A stretch of 6,787 nt of DNA from JBOGFC01 sp050742155 (GTDB lineage: Bacteria; Actinomycetota; Acidimicrobiia; Spongiisociales; JALYHC01): the NCBI GenBank assembly GCA_050742155.1, contig JBOGFC010000139.1:1-6787 (forward strand). The letters run 5' to 3'. Under the pieces are notes generated by a model, which was not told the origin of the DNA, did not search any database, and saw only the letters and a program-made list of their open reading frames with translations. Numbering within the stretch: the stretch's first letter is position 1; each line of letters opens with the position of its first letter. Made by a program: the position numbers and the translations under genes. Below, piece after piece: positions 1 through 6,245 of this stretch.

Positions 1-326
1 TCACCGACGACGACGGCACGGTATTCGAGGCCGACATCAACGCCCTGGCCACGGCGGGTATCACCAGCGGTTGCGGACCGGAACGGTACTGTCCCGACGG
101 GGTCATCACCCGGGCCGAGATGGCCGCCTTCCTGAGCCGGGCCTCCAGCCTCCCGCCCAGCGCCCAAAACTACTTCTCGGACGACGACGGCTCCATCTTC
201 GAGCCGGACATCAACACCGTGGCAGCCGCCGAGATCACCGAGGGGTGCGGGCAGTCTTTCTACTGTCCCCACGACTACGTGACCAGGGCCCAGATGGCCT
301 CCTTCCTGGTGCGGGCGATCCCCTAG
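1..326 (+). CDS. SLH-repeat surface protein, C-terminal fragment (5' end outside window)
   Basis: This is the end of a protein whose N-terminus and main domain lie left of the window; the reading frame is open from base 3. The 107 visible residues form two SLH repeats. Each has an acidic turn (DDDG), a helix around DINALATAG or DINTVAAAE, a GC-x5-CP segment and a final helix (ITRAEMAAFLSRA, VTRAQMASFLVRA). The protein stops two residues after the last repeat (IP, then TAG). SLH domains usually hold exported proteins to secondary cell-wall polymers, so this is probably a surface protein, but its enzymatic or structural role cannot be told from the tail. The same Cys-containing repeat type ends the L,D-transpeptidase encoded at 2256-3518 on the other strand, so the two are related in their anchoring module. 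They have diverged at the DNA level and are not a fresh duplication. Confidence 0.85.
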   Translation, partial: TDDDGTVFEADINALATAGITSGCGPERYCPDGVITRAEMAAFLSRASSLPPSAQNYFSDDDGSIFEPDINTVAAAEITEGCGQSFYCPHDYVTRAQMASFLVRAIP

Positions 327-335
327 CGCAGGCCG

Positions 336-354
336 GGCCTGGTTCACCATGGCC
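336..354 (+). terminator. weak hairpin after the SLH gene, doubtful terminator
   Basis: Ten bases after the SLH gene's stop codon, GGCCTGG can pair with CCA-T-GGCC around a TTCA loop. This gives a seven-pair stem with one bulged T. No T-run follows, so it is at best a U-less terminator or a chance fold in GC-rich sequence. Confidence 0.2.
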
Positions 355-359
355 GGCAC

Positions 360-365
360 TAGGGT
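360..365 (+). promoter_or_regulatory. possible -10 element (TAGGGT) for the transketolase gene
   Basis: TAGGGT fits the actinobacterial TANNNT -10 pattern and would place the transcript start near 372. That leaves a short leader of about 29 bases that includes the ribosome binding site. I see no good -35 box. The 74-bp gap is the only room for a promoter between the two genes, but read-through from the SLH gene is equally possible. Confidence 0.25.
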
Positions 366-389
366 GGGCAGGCCGTCATCCGAGAGCTC

Positions 390-395
390 AGGAGG
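390..395 (+). promoter_or_regulatory. AGGAGG ribosome binding site that fixes the transketolase start
   Basis: A perfect AGGAGG lies five bases before the ATG at 401. It settles the start there, although the reading frame is open for more than 300 further bases upstream, back into the SLH gene. Confidence 0.9.
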
Positions 396-400
396 CCATC

Positions 401-2233
401 ATGCAGAACGACCGGGAGTTGCACGAGCTCGCCGCTCAGCTGTGTGTCGACAGCATTCGCGCCTCCACCGAAGCCGGTTCCGGCCATCCCACCTCGGCCC
501 TGTCGGCCGCCCACCTGATGGCGGTGCTTCTCTCCAACCACCTTCGCTACGACGTGGACAACCCGGACAACCCCGCCAACGACCGGTTCGTCCTCTCCAA
601 GGGGCACGCCACTCCCTTGCTGTACGCCGCGCTGAAGGCCCTGGGGGCCATCTCCGACGAGCAGCTGCTCGGCTACCGCAAGCTGGGCAGCCACCTGGAG
701 GGCCACCCGGTCCCGGTGGACGGCATGCCCTGGGTGGACGTGGCCACCGGGGCCCTGGGCCAGGGGCTCTCCATGGGGTTGGGCATGGCGCTGGCCATGC
801 GCTTCCAGCAGCTTCCGGGACGGGTGTGGGTGCTGCTGGGGGACTCGGAGATCGTGGAGGGTTCGGTGTGGGAGGCCATGGCCAACGCCTCCCACCACGG
901 GGTGGCCAACCTGATCGGCATCCTCGACATGAACCGCCTCGGTCAGCGGGGACCCACCATGCTGCAGTGGGACGGAGACGCCTACGCGGCCCGGGCGGAG
1001 GCCTTCGGCTGGCGAGCCATCCAGACAGACGGCCACGACCCGCAGGCCATCGATGCCGCCTACCGGCAGGCCAAGGACGGCCAGGGGCCCACGCTGGTGG
1101 TGGCCAGGACGGTGAAGGGCTGGGGGGTCTCCCTGCTGGCCGATCAGGAGGGCTGGCACGGCACGGCGCTCTCCACCGAGCAGGCGCAGGAGGCCATCGA
1201 GGAGCTGGGAGGGAGGCGCTCGATCACCATCACCCCGCCCAAGCCGGAGCCGGCCGAGCCGGTCATCGGGCCGGCGGGCCGCTACCAGCGGCCGCTCTTC
1301 GAGGAGAAGGTGTCCACCCGCAAGGCGTTCGGGCAGGCGCTGGCCGCCCTGGCTCCCGCCCATCCGGAGCTGGTGGTGCTGGACGGGGAGGTCTCCAACT
1401 CCACCTACACCGAGATCTTCCAGAAGGCCGCCCCCGACCGCTTCCTGGAGATGTACATCGGCGAGCAGAACATGATCGGGGCGGCGGTGGGCCTGCAGGC
1501 CCTCGGCCAGAAGGTGGTGGCGGCCACCTTCGCCGCCTTCATGACCCGGGCTTACGACTTCATCCGGATGGCGGCCGTTTCACGGGCCCACCTCGGCCTG
1601 TCGGGGTCGCACGCCGGAGTGTCCATCGGACAGGACGGCCCTTCCCAGATGGGCCTGGAGGATCTGGCCATGATGCGGGCCGTCCACGGGTCCACCGTCC
1701 TCTACCCCTGTGACGGGCACTCGACGGTCCGGCTGGTGGAGGCGATGCTCGACACCGCGGGCATCTCCTATCTGCGCACCACCCGGGAGGACACCCCGCC
1801 GCTGTATGGTCCCGACGAGGAGTTCCCGGTGGGCGGGAGCAAGGTGCTCCGGCAGAGCGGTGAGGACCGTGCCACCATCGTTGGGGCCGGGGTGACGGTC
1901 TTCGAGGCCCTGCAGGCCGCCGATCTGCTGGGCGACCGGCACCCGGTGCGAGTGATCGACGCCTACTCGGTCAAGCCCATCGACGTGAGCACCCTGCGCC
2001 GGGCGCTCGAGGAGACCGGTCTCATGGTGGTGGTCGAGGATCACTGGCGGGAAGGAGGCCTGGCCAGCGCGGTGCTGGAGGAGCTGGCCGGGGACGGGGC
2101 GGAGCTCCCCGGCCGCCTGGTCAGCCTGGCGGTCGACCGGATGCCGGGATCGGCCTCTCCCCAGGAACAACGAGAGGCGGCCGGCATCTCGGCCGACAAG
2201 ATCGCCGAGACCCTGCGCCGCTACCTTCGATAG
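401..2233 (+). CDS. tkt: transketolase (single-chain, animal-type)
   Basis: The 610-residue enzyme moves two-carbon ketol units between sugar phosphates using thiamine diphosphate, in the cytosolic non-oxidative pentose phosphate pathway. The N-terminal cofactor-binding domain holds AGSGHP (25-30), SKGHA (66-70), the ATGALGQGLS segment (115-124) and the metal/diphosphate motif GDSE...EGSVWEA (148-159) with DMNRLGQ (176-182). D148, N178 and L180 correspond to the family's metal ligands. The pyrimidine domain starts near STRKAFGQAL (305-314). It contains GEQNM, where E355 is the catalytic glutamate, and SHAGVSIGQDGPSQM (403-417). The C-terminal domain begins near 475. Length and motif wording match the roughly 620-residue vertebrate-like group rather than the longer E. 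coli TktA group. The diphosphate motif has GDS where human and E. coli enzymes have GDG. A separate N- and C-subunit arrangement is ruled out because both halves are in one chain. The start follows the AGGAGG at 390-395. Confidence 0.95.
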   Translation: MQNDRELHELAAQLCVDSIRASTEAGSGHPTSALSAAHLMAVLLSNHLRYDVDNPDNPANDRFVLSKGHATPLLYAALKALGAISDEQLLGYRKLGSHLEGHPVPVDGMPWVDVATGALGQGLSMGLGMALAMRFQQLPGRVWVLLGDSEIVEGSVWEAMANASHHGVANLIGILDMNRLGQRGPTMLQWDGDAYAARAEAFGWRAIQTDGHDPQAIDAAYRQAKDGQGPTLVVARTVKGWGVSLLADQEGWHGTALSTEQAQEAIEELGGRRSITITPPKPEPAEPVIGPAGRYQRPLFEEKVSTRKAFGQALAALAPAHPELVVLDGEVSNSTYTEIFQKAAPDRFLEMYIGEQNMIGAAVGLQALGQKVVAATFAAFMTRAYDFIRMAAVSRAHLGLSGSHAGVSIGQDGPSQMGLEDLAMMRAVHGSTVLYPCDGHSTVRLVEAMLDTAGISYLRTTREDTPPLYGPDEEFPVGGSKVLRQSGEDRATIVGAGVTVFEALQAADLLGDRHPVRVIDAYSVKPIDVSTLRRALEETGLMVVVEDHWREGGLASAVLEELAGDGAELPGRLVSLAVDRMPGSASPQEQREAAGISADKIAETLRRYLR

Positions 2234-2255
2234 CTCGGCCCACCTACGGAGACCG

Positions 2256-3518
2256 CTAGCCGGAGGCCCGCACCAGGAAGGAAGCCATCTCCGCCCTGGT
2301 GACCCGGTCCCAGGGGCAGAAGAGGTCGTCGCCGCATCCCTGAGTGATCCCCGCCGCCGCCAGGGCATTGATGTCCTGCTCGAAGATCGACCCGGCGTCG
2401 TCGGAGAAATGATCCTGCGAGGCGGCCGGCAGCTCCAGGGCCCGGACCAGGAAGGCGGCCATCTCCCCCCGGGTGACCGTCCGGTCCGGACAGAAGCGCC
2501 CCTCCTCGCACCCGGTGGTGATCTCCGCCGCCGCCAGGGCATTGATGTCGGCTTCGAAGAGCGTGCCGTCGTCGTCCCCGAACACGTCCGGGCCGGGAGG
2601 CAGGCCGAAGGTGCGCACCAGGAAGGCGGCCATCTGGCCGCGGGTCACCGGATCGTCCGGACAGAAGAAGTAGTCGTCGCACCCCTGGGTGATACCGGAG
2701 GCGAACAGTTGGCCGATGGCCTCCTCGTGCACGCTCCCCTCGTCATCCACGAACGGTCCCTGGAAGGCCTGGGCGTTGGGGATGTCCCCGAACACCGGGC
2801 CGGCCCCGCTGGGCAGGTCCCAGACGTGCACCGGCATCCCCAGGAAGAGCTGGCCCTCCAGGAAGTCGGCCTCCCACATGGGCACCCGAACACAGCCGTG
2901 CGAGGCCGGGTAGGTGGGGACGCTGGTCGACCCGTGCACCGCGTAGCCACCCACGAAGTACCAGGGTCGGTAGAGCTCGCCCAGGTAAGAGGTGCGCCAG
3001 CCGTTCACGTGCCACTGGAGGCTGAAGTCGCCCCGGGGGGTGTGAGCCTTGGTCAGGTCGCCGAAGGCGTTGTAGAAGAGCTCCCCGTTTCCGGAGCTGA
3101 TGGGGATCACCGCCCGGAGGAGGTCGTCTTGGATCAGGTAGAGCACCTGGGAGGTGATGTTGATCTCCAGCCGGTCGGGCTCCCCGGTGCGGGCCGGCAG
3201 CCAGGGTGACTGGTAGGTGGCCAGCAGGTCCCAGTCCTGGCTGCGCCAGGCGGCACTGCGAGACACCCCGATCTCCTTGTGGAACGCCACCACCGCCGTG
3301 CTCAGCACGGTGCCGTAGACGCCGTTGATGGGACCCCGGTAGAACCCCTGGGCGGCCAGCATGCTCTGCAGGGCGGCCACCTCGGTGCCCTGGGCGCCCG
3401 GCCCCAGGTCTCCCCGGCTGGCCTCGGCCGACCGGGCGGAGAGCGGCACCAGCAGCATGGCCGCCAGGCACACGATCACCAAGCGCCAGATGCGCACCAT
3501 GCCTGGCAAGCTAGCCAT
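2256..3518 (-). CDS. secreted L,D-transpeptidase with peptidoglycan-binding and three SLH domains
   Basis: This 420-residue exported enzyme should form 3-3 cross-links in peptidoglycan or attach proteins to it, outside the membrane. Residues 1-33 are a signal peptide: basic MVRIWR, a hydrophobic core, then an Ala-x-Ala site at SAEA. Residues 37-85 are a PG_binding_1 domain (LGPGAQGTEVAALQ, GVYG). The YkuD catalytic domain runs from about 116 to 234. It has H195 in VHGST and the signature SHGCVRV with nucleophile C209. Residues 254-420 are three SLH repeats of 58-residue period, each with a C-x5-C pair (280/286, 337/343, 395/401). The chosen ATG has AAAGGA five bases upstream; M7 is a less likely start. 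The gene lies 17 bp downstream of the peptidase gene on the same strand and is probably co-transcribed with it. It converges on transketolase with a 22-bp gap. The domain calls are secure; the attachment target of the SLH part is inferred from the family. Confidence 0.93.
   Translation of the reverse strand: MASLPGMVRIWRLVIVCLAAMLLVPLSARSAEASRGDLGPGAQGTEVAALQSMLAAQGFYRGPINGVYGTVLSTAVVAFHKEIGVSRSAAWRSQDWDLLATYQSPWLPARTGEPDRLEINITSQVLYLIQDDLLRAVIPISSGNGELFYNAFGDLTKAHTPRGDFSLQWHVNGWRTSYLGELYRPWYFVGGYAVHGSTSVPTYPASHGCVRVPMWEADFLEGQLFLGMPVHVWDLPSGAGPVFGDIPNAQAFQGPFVDDEGSVHEEAIGQLFASGITQGCDDYFFCPDDPVTRGQMAAFLVRTFGLPPGPDVFGDDDGTLFEADINALAAAEITTGCEEGRFCPDRTVTRGEMAAFLVRALELPAASQDHFSDDAGSIFEQDINALAAAGITQGCGDDLFCPWDRVTRAEMASFLVRASG
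2259..2759 (-). repeat. three tandem SLH-coding repeats, 174-bp period
   Basis: The 3' part of the transpeptidase gene is an in-frame tandem repeat coding for residues 254-420. A perfect 25-base copy occurs at 2351-2375 and 2525-2549, 174 bases (58 codons) apart; both encode the start of the DINALAAA helix. The first repeat is the most diverged: the helix reads EEAIGQLFASG, and no long identity to the other two is visible at DNA level. Confidence 0.8.
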
Positions 3519-3523
3519 GTGGG

Positions 3524-3529
3524 TCCTTT
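3524..3529 (-). promoter_or_regulatory. AAAGGA ribosome binding site of the L,D-transpeptidase
   Basis: Read on the minus strand, AAAGGA lies five bases before the ATG at 3518, inside the 17-bp gap after the peptidase stop. It favours this start over the internal Met seven codons in, which has no comparable site. Confidence 0.7.
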
Positions 3530-3535
3530 CCTTGC

Positions 3536-4630
3536 TCAGGAAACCACTATCGGCGCGCGGAGCGACCGGTTGAGCCGCTCCACGCCGTTCTCGGTCACCG
3601 CCACGATGTCCTCGATGCGGATCCCGAACCTCCCGGCCAGGTAGATGCCCGGCTCCACCGAGAAGGTAACCCCCGGCTCGAGCAGCAGCTGGTTCCCCTC
3701 GACGATGTAGGGGTGCTCGTGGACCTCCAGGCCGATGCCGTGCCCCGTGCGGTGCAGGAAGGCCTCGCCGTAGCCGGCCGCCTCGATGATCGACCGGGCC
3801 GCCCGGTCCACCTCCTGGGCGGCCACCCCGGGCCGCACCGCTTCCACGGCCGCCTGCTGGGCCTGGGAGACGACCTCGAAGGCCGCCTGGTACCCGCGGG
3901 GCGGCCCCCCGAGCAGGAAGTTACGGGTGGTGTCGGAGTGGTAGCCGTTCAGCCTTCCCCCGAAGTCCACCACCACCGCGTCTCCCGGCTCCATCTTCCG
4001 CTCGCCCGGCTCATGATGGGGGGAGGCCCCGTTGGGACCGGAGGCCACGATGGGCGATCCGGCCGCCTGGTGCCCCTCCTCCACGGTCATCTGGGCGATC
4101 TCCCGGGAGAGCTCTCGCTCGCTCCTGCCGGCGAAGCGATGGGCCGCCAGCCGCTCCACCACCCGGTCGGCCGCCTCGGCCGCCCGGCGCAGCTGCTCCA
4201 GCTCGGCCGGCTCCTTGCGCATGCGCAGCTCCCCGGTCAGGGGACCGGCCGGCTGGAAGCTGGTGCCGGGCATCCTCTCTTGGAGGCGGAGCAGGAAGGC
4301 GGCCCAGGTCTGGTCCCCCAGCGCGGCCTGGTGGGCCCCCTTGGCCAGCCCAGCCACCACCTCCACGGGGTCCTCGGTCTCCGCCCAGGGGCGAACCTGG
4401 AAGACCTCGGGGAGCGGCTCCACCCTGGGGGCCTCCAGGCGGGGCACCACCAGCACGGCCTCTCCTTCGGCCGGGAGCACCAGCATGGTGAGCCGCTCGA
4501 GCGGGGTGGCCTCGTAGCCGGTGAGATAGGGCAGGTCGGAGCCCACTGAGATCAGCAGCACGTCCACCCCCCGGTCGGCCATGAGCCGACGGGCGCGATC
4601 CATACGGGCTCGGTGGTCGAAGAGCGCCAT
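3536..4630 (-). CDS. M24 family Xaa-Pro aminopeptidase/dipeptidase
   Basis: This predicted cytoplasmic metallopeptidase of 364 residues cleaves peptide bonds next to proline. Residues 5-130 look like the creatinase/prolidase N-terminal domain (VDVLLISVGSDLPYLTGYE). Residues from about 142 form the pita-bread catalytic fold. All five metal ligands are visible: D222 (VVDFG), D233 (HSDTTR), H297 (RTGHGIG), E326 (SVEPGIY) and E340 (RIED). H304 and H205/H206 are likely substrate-site histidines. No signal peptide is seen. Whether it is an aminopeptidase P or a prolidase cannot be decided from sequence. The start is uncertain: this ATG has no clear Shine-Dalgarno, a second Met lies nine codons later (4603), and a longer version to 4714 would overlap the divergent gene and add residues atypical of the family. 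It leads a likely two-gene minus-strand unit with the L,D-transpeptidase. Confidence 0.9.
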   Translation of the reverse strand: MALFDHRARMDRARRLMADRGVDVLLISVGSDLPYLTGYEATPLERLTMLVLPAEGEAVLVVPRLEAPRVEPLPEVFQVRPWAETEDPVEVVAGLAKGAHQAALGDQTWAAFLLRLQERMPGTSFQPAGPLTGELRMRKEPAELEQLRRAAEAADRVVERLAAHRFAGRSERELSREIAQMTVEEGHQAAGSPIVASGPNGASPHHEPGERKMEPGDAVVVDFGGRLNGYHSDTTRNFLLGGPPRGYQAAFEVVSQAQQAAVEAVRPGVAAQEVDRAARSIIEAAGYGEAFLHRTGHGIGLEVHEHPYIVEGNQLLLEPGVTFSVEPGIYLAGRFGIRIEDIVAVTENGVERLNRSLRAPIVVS

Positions 4631-4686
4631 CTCATCGATGATGGCAGGCGGGCGAGCCGGGGAACAAGCGCCGGTACCATCCCCGA
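4631..4686. promoter_or_regulatory. divergent intergenic region between peptidase and glycosyltransferase
   Basis: This 56-bp gap separates two head-to-head starts and must hold the promoters of both if they are transcribed from here. The + strand side has a TACCAT box at 4675-4680. The minus side shows only a weak CATCAT about seven bases before its ATG. Neither gene has a recognisable Shine-Dalgarno in it. Confidence 0.5.
4675..4680 (+). promoter_or_regulatory. -10 element TACCAT positioned for a leaderless GTG
   Basis: TACCAT matches TANNNT. If its last T is position -7, the transcript starts exactly on the G of the GTG start codon at 4687. With no Shine-Dalgarno nearby, this fits a leaderless mRNA, which is common in actinobacteria. 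No -35 consensus is seen. Confidence 0.45.
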
Positions 4687-6231
4687 GTGATCCCCGCCGA
4701 CTCGAACGCCACAAGCGCTTGGGCCTACCGGGTGCTGGTCGTGGTGGTGGTGGCGGCCGCCCTGGCCTTTCGCTTCCAGGGAATCTGGTTCGGCTACCCG
4801 CTGGCGGTACATCCCGACGAGCACAACCTGGTGGAGCGGGCCTGGTCGATGATCTGGACCAAGGACCTCAGCCCGGAGTTCTTCATCTACCCCACCTTCA
4901 ACATCTACCTCCAGGCGGCCCTGCAGGCCGCCGTCACCCTGGTCCTCAAGCTCCTCACCGGCATCCGCTTCTCCGAGATCCCCCTCATCACCTTCTATCT
5001 GGCCGGGCGCATCTCCACGGTGTTGCTGTCGGCGGCCACCGTCTACCTGGTCTTCCGGGTGGCAAGGCTGCTGGTGCACCCGCTGGCCGGCCTAGGGGCC
5101 TCGATCTTCCTAGGAGCCTCCTATCTGCACGTCACCAACTCCTTTCTGGTCACCGTGGACGCCCCGGCCGCCTTCTGGGCCGTGCTGGCCACCTGGATGG
5201 CCGCGCTGGTCTACGCCCGCGCCCCCAGGCCCGGCTACTACCTGCTGGCGGGGCTCTTCGCCGGGCTGGCGGCCGGGAGCAAGTACATCGCCGTCTTCGC
5301 CCTGCTCCCCCTGCTGGTGGCCCACGCCGCTCGGGCCCTGGCCGGCCAGGGTTGGCTCACCAAGAACCTGGCCCTGGCCCTGGCGGCCGCCCCGGCCGCC
5401 TTTCTGGCCACCAGCCCTTACATCCTCCTGGACCTCCGCCACTTCCTGCAGGACATGCAGGGGGTCACCGCCCACTACCGGGGCGGGCACGCCGGCAATG
5501 AAGCGGCCGGCGACCGAAGCTGGCACCTGTACGCCGGCAACCTGTTCCGGCAGGGATACGGGGCGGTGCCGAGCGTCTTGGCGGCGGTGGGCATCGTCTG
5601 GCTGGGGGCCCGCAACTGGAGGAAGCTGGCCCTGCTGGCCAGCTTTCCGGTGGCCCTGTTCATCTTCGTGGGCTCCTACAAGGTCTTCTTCCCCCGCAAC
5701 CTGGTGCCGCTGGTTCCCTTTCTGGCCGTGCTGAGCGGGGCCGGGCTGTACGCACTGGCCCGCAGCCTGACGGTGCGAGTGCCCCGGGCCGCCCCGGCGG
5801 TGGCGGCCGCCGCCCTGGCCCTGGCCGCCGCAGCTGTGGTGGGACAGGCGGCCTCCGCCCAGGCCCGCATCACGGACATCACCCTCCCGGACACCCGCTG
5901 GCTGGCCCTCCAGTGGATGGAGAGCCATCTCCCGGCCGGGACCTGCATCGCCCGGGAGGGGGGTACACCGGTGGTCGAGAGCTACACCGACCGCTACCGA
6001 GTGGCCTACCTGGGATACACCGACGTCTTCGACGAGCTGGCCCGGGCGGAGTGCGCCGACTACCTGATCCTGAGCAGCTTCAACTACGGCCGCTTTCTCG
6101 GCAACGAGACCGCCTATGCCGAGGAGGCTGGGAGCTATCGATCATACTTCCGGGATCACCAGCCGGTGGCCGAGTTCACCCCCGACAGCCGGACGGCGGG
6201 AGGCCCCACCATCCGCATCTACCAGCTGTGA
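4687..6231 (+). CDS. membrane glycosyltransferase, GT39/ArnT-PMT-like (GT-C fold)
   Basis: This 514-residue integral membrane protein probably transfers a sugar from a polyprenyl-phosphate donor to an acceptor outside the membrane. About eleven hydrophobic segments are visible, starting with residues 14-28 and ending near 369-390. The first outer loop carries HPDE (42-45), whose acidic pair is the usual catalytic site of GT-C enzymes. VTVDAPAAFW (D158) and PRNLVPLVPFL (336-346) are further marks of the GT39 family. Residues from about 395 to 514 form a soluble, probably extracytoplasmic tail that holds the protein's only two cysteines, C420 and C456. The start is GTG: an in-frame stop lies at 4639-4641, no other start codon lies between, and later starts would cut the first membrane helix. 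Donor and acceptor are unknown. The neighbouring GDP-mannose dehydratase gene hints at envelope polysaccharide or protein glycosylation, but the two are convergent and not one operon. Confidence 0.82.
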   Translation: MIPADSNATSAWAYRVLVVVVVAAALAFRFQGIWFGYPLAVHPDEHNLVERAWSMIWTKDLSPEFFIYPTFNIYLQAALQAAVTLVLKLLTGIRFSEIPLITFYLAGRISTVLLSAATVYLVFRVARLLVHPLAGLGASIFLGASYLHVTNSFLVTVDAPAAFWAVLATWMAALVYARAPRPGYYLLAGLFAGLAAGSKYIAVFALLPLLVAHAARALAGQGWLTKNLALALAAAPAAFLATSPYILLDLRHFLQDMQGVTAHYRGGHAGNEAAGDRSWHLYAGNLFRQGYGAVPSVLAAVGIVWLGARNWRKLALLASFPVALFIFVGSYKVFFPRNLVPLVPFLAVLSGAGLYALARSLTVRVPRAAPAVAAAALALAAAAVVGQAASAQARITDITLPDTRWLALQWMESHLPAGTCIAREGGTPVVESYTDRYRVAYLGYTDVFDELARAECADYLILSSFNYGRFLGNETAYAEEAGSYRSYFRDHQPVAEFTPDSRTAGGPTIRIYQL

Positions 6232-6245
6232 GCCCGGTTTACAGC
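6225..6245 (+). terminator. hairpin spanning the two convergent stop codons, weak terminator candidate
   Basis: GCTGTGA pairs with TTACAGC (one G-U pair) around a seven-base loop, which is exactly the gap between the glycosyltransferase TGA and the TAA of the minus-strand gene. On the minus strand the same arms have one A-C mismatch. Only a short T-run (6249-6251) follows downstream, so termination is unproven. Confidence 0.3.

Noticed and set aside
71..400. A longer transketolase frame starting upstream at 71
   Set aside because: It overlaps the real SLH coding frame, its translation resembles no protein, and the AGGAGG at 390-395 with family alignment places the start at 401.
359..1363. 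Long minus-strand open frame of 334 codons opposite transketolase
   Set aside because: It is a shadow typical of GC-rich genes: low-complexity Gly/Arg/Pro/His composition, no domain, and opposite a well-conserved enzyme.
2231..2258. Possible bidirectional terminator between transketolase and L,D-transpeptidase
   Set aside because: TAG...CTA plus CGG...CCG can pair only with a two-base bulge and a 14-base loop, and there is no T-run; too weak to call.
2351..2549. Short direct repeats as a CRISPR-like array
   Set aside because: The two 25-base copies are 174 bases apart, in frame, and explained by tandem SLH coding repeats.
1..2759. SLH inverted segments as ends of a mobile element carrying transketolase
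   Set aside because: The similarity is protein-domain homology with diverged DNA; there is no transposase, no terminal repeat boundary and no target-site duplication.
2409..3209. Plus-strand open frame of 266 codons opposite the L,D-transpeptidase
   Set aside because: It mirrors the SLH/YkuD gene, has no recognisable domain and no plausible ribosome site; the minus-strand frame has the signal peptide and catalytic motifs.
4631..4714. N-terminal extension of the Xaa-Pro peptidase to 4714
   Set aside because: It would overlap the divergent glycosyltransferase start and adds a basic, low-complexity stretch not expected before the conserved N-terminal domain.
4581..5501. Alternative + strand frame of 306 codons overlapping the glycosyltransferase
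   Set aside because: The Pro/Gly/Arg-rich product has no membrane segments or motifs; the frame starting at 4687 encodes a clear GT-C protein.
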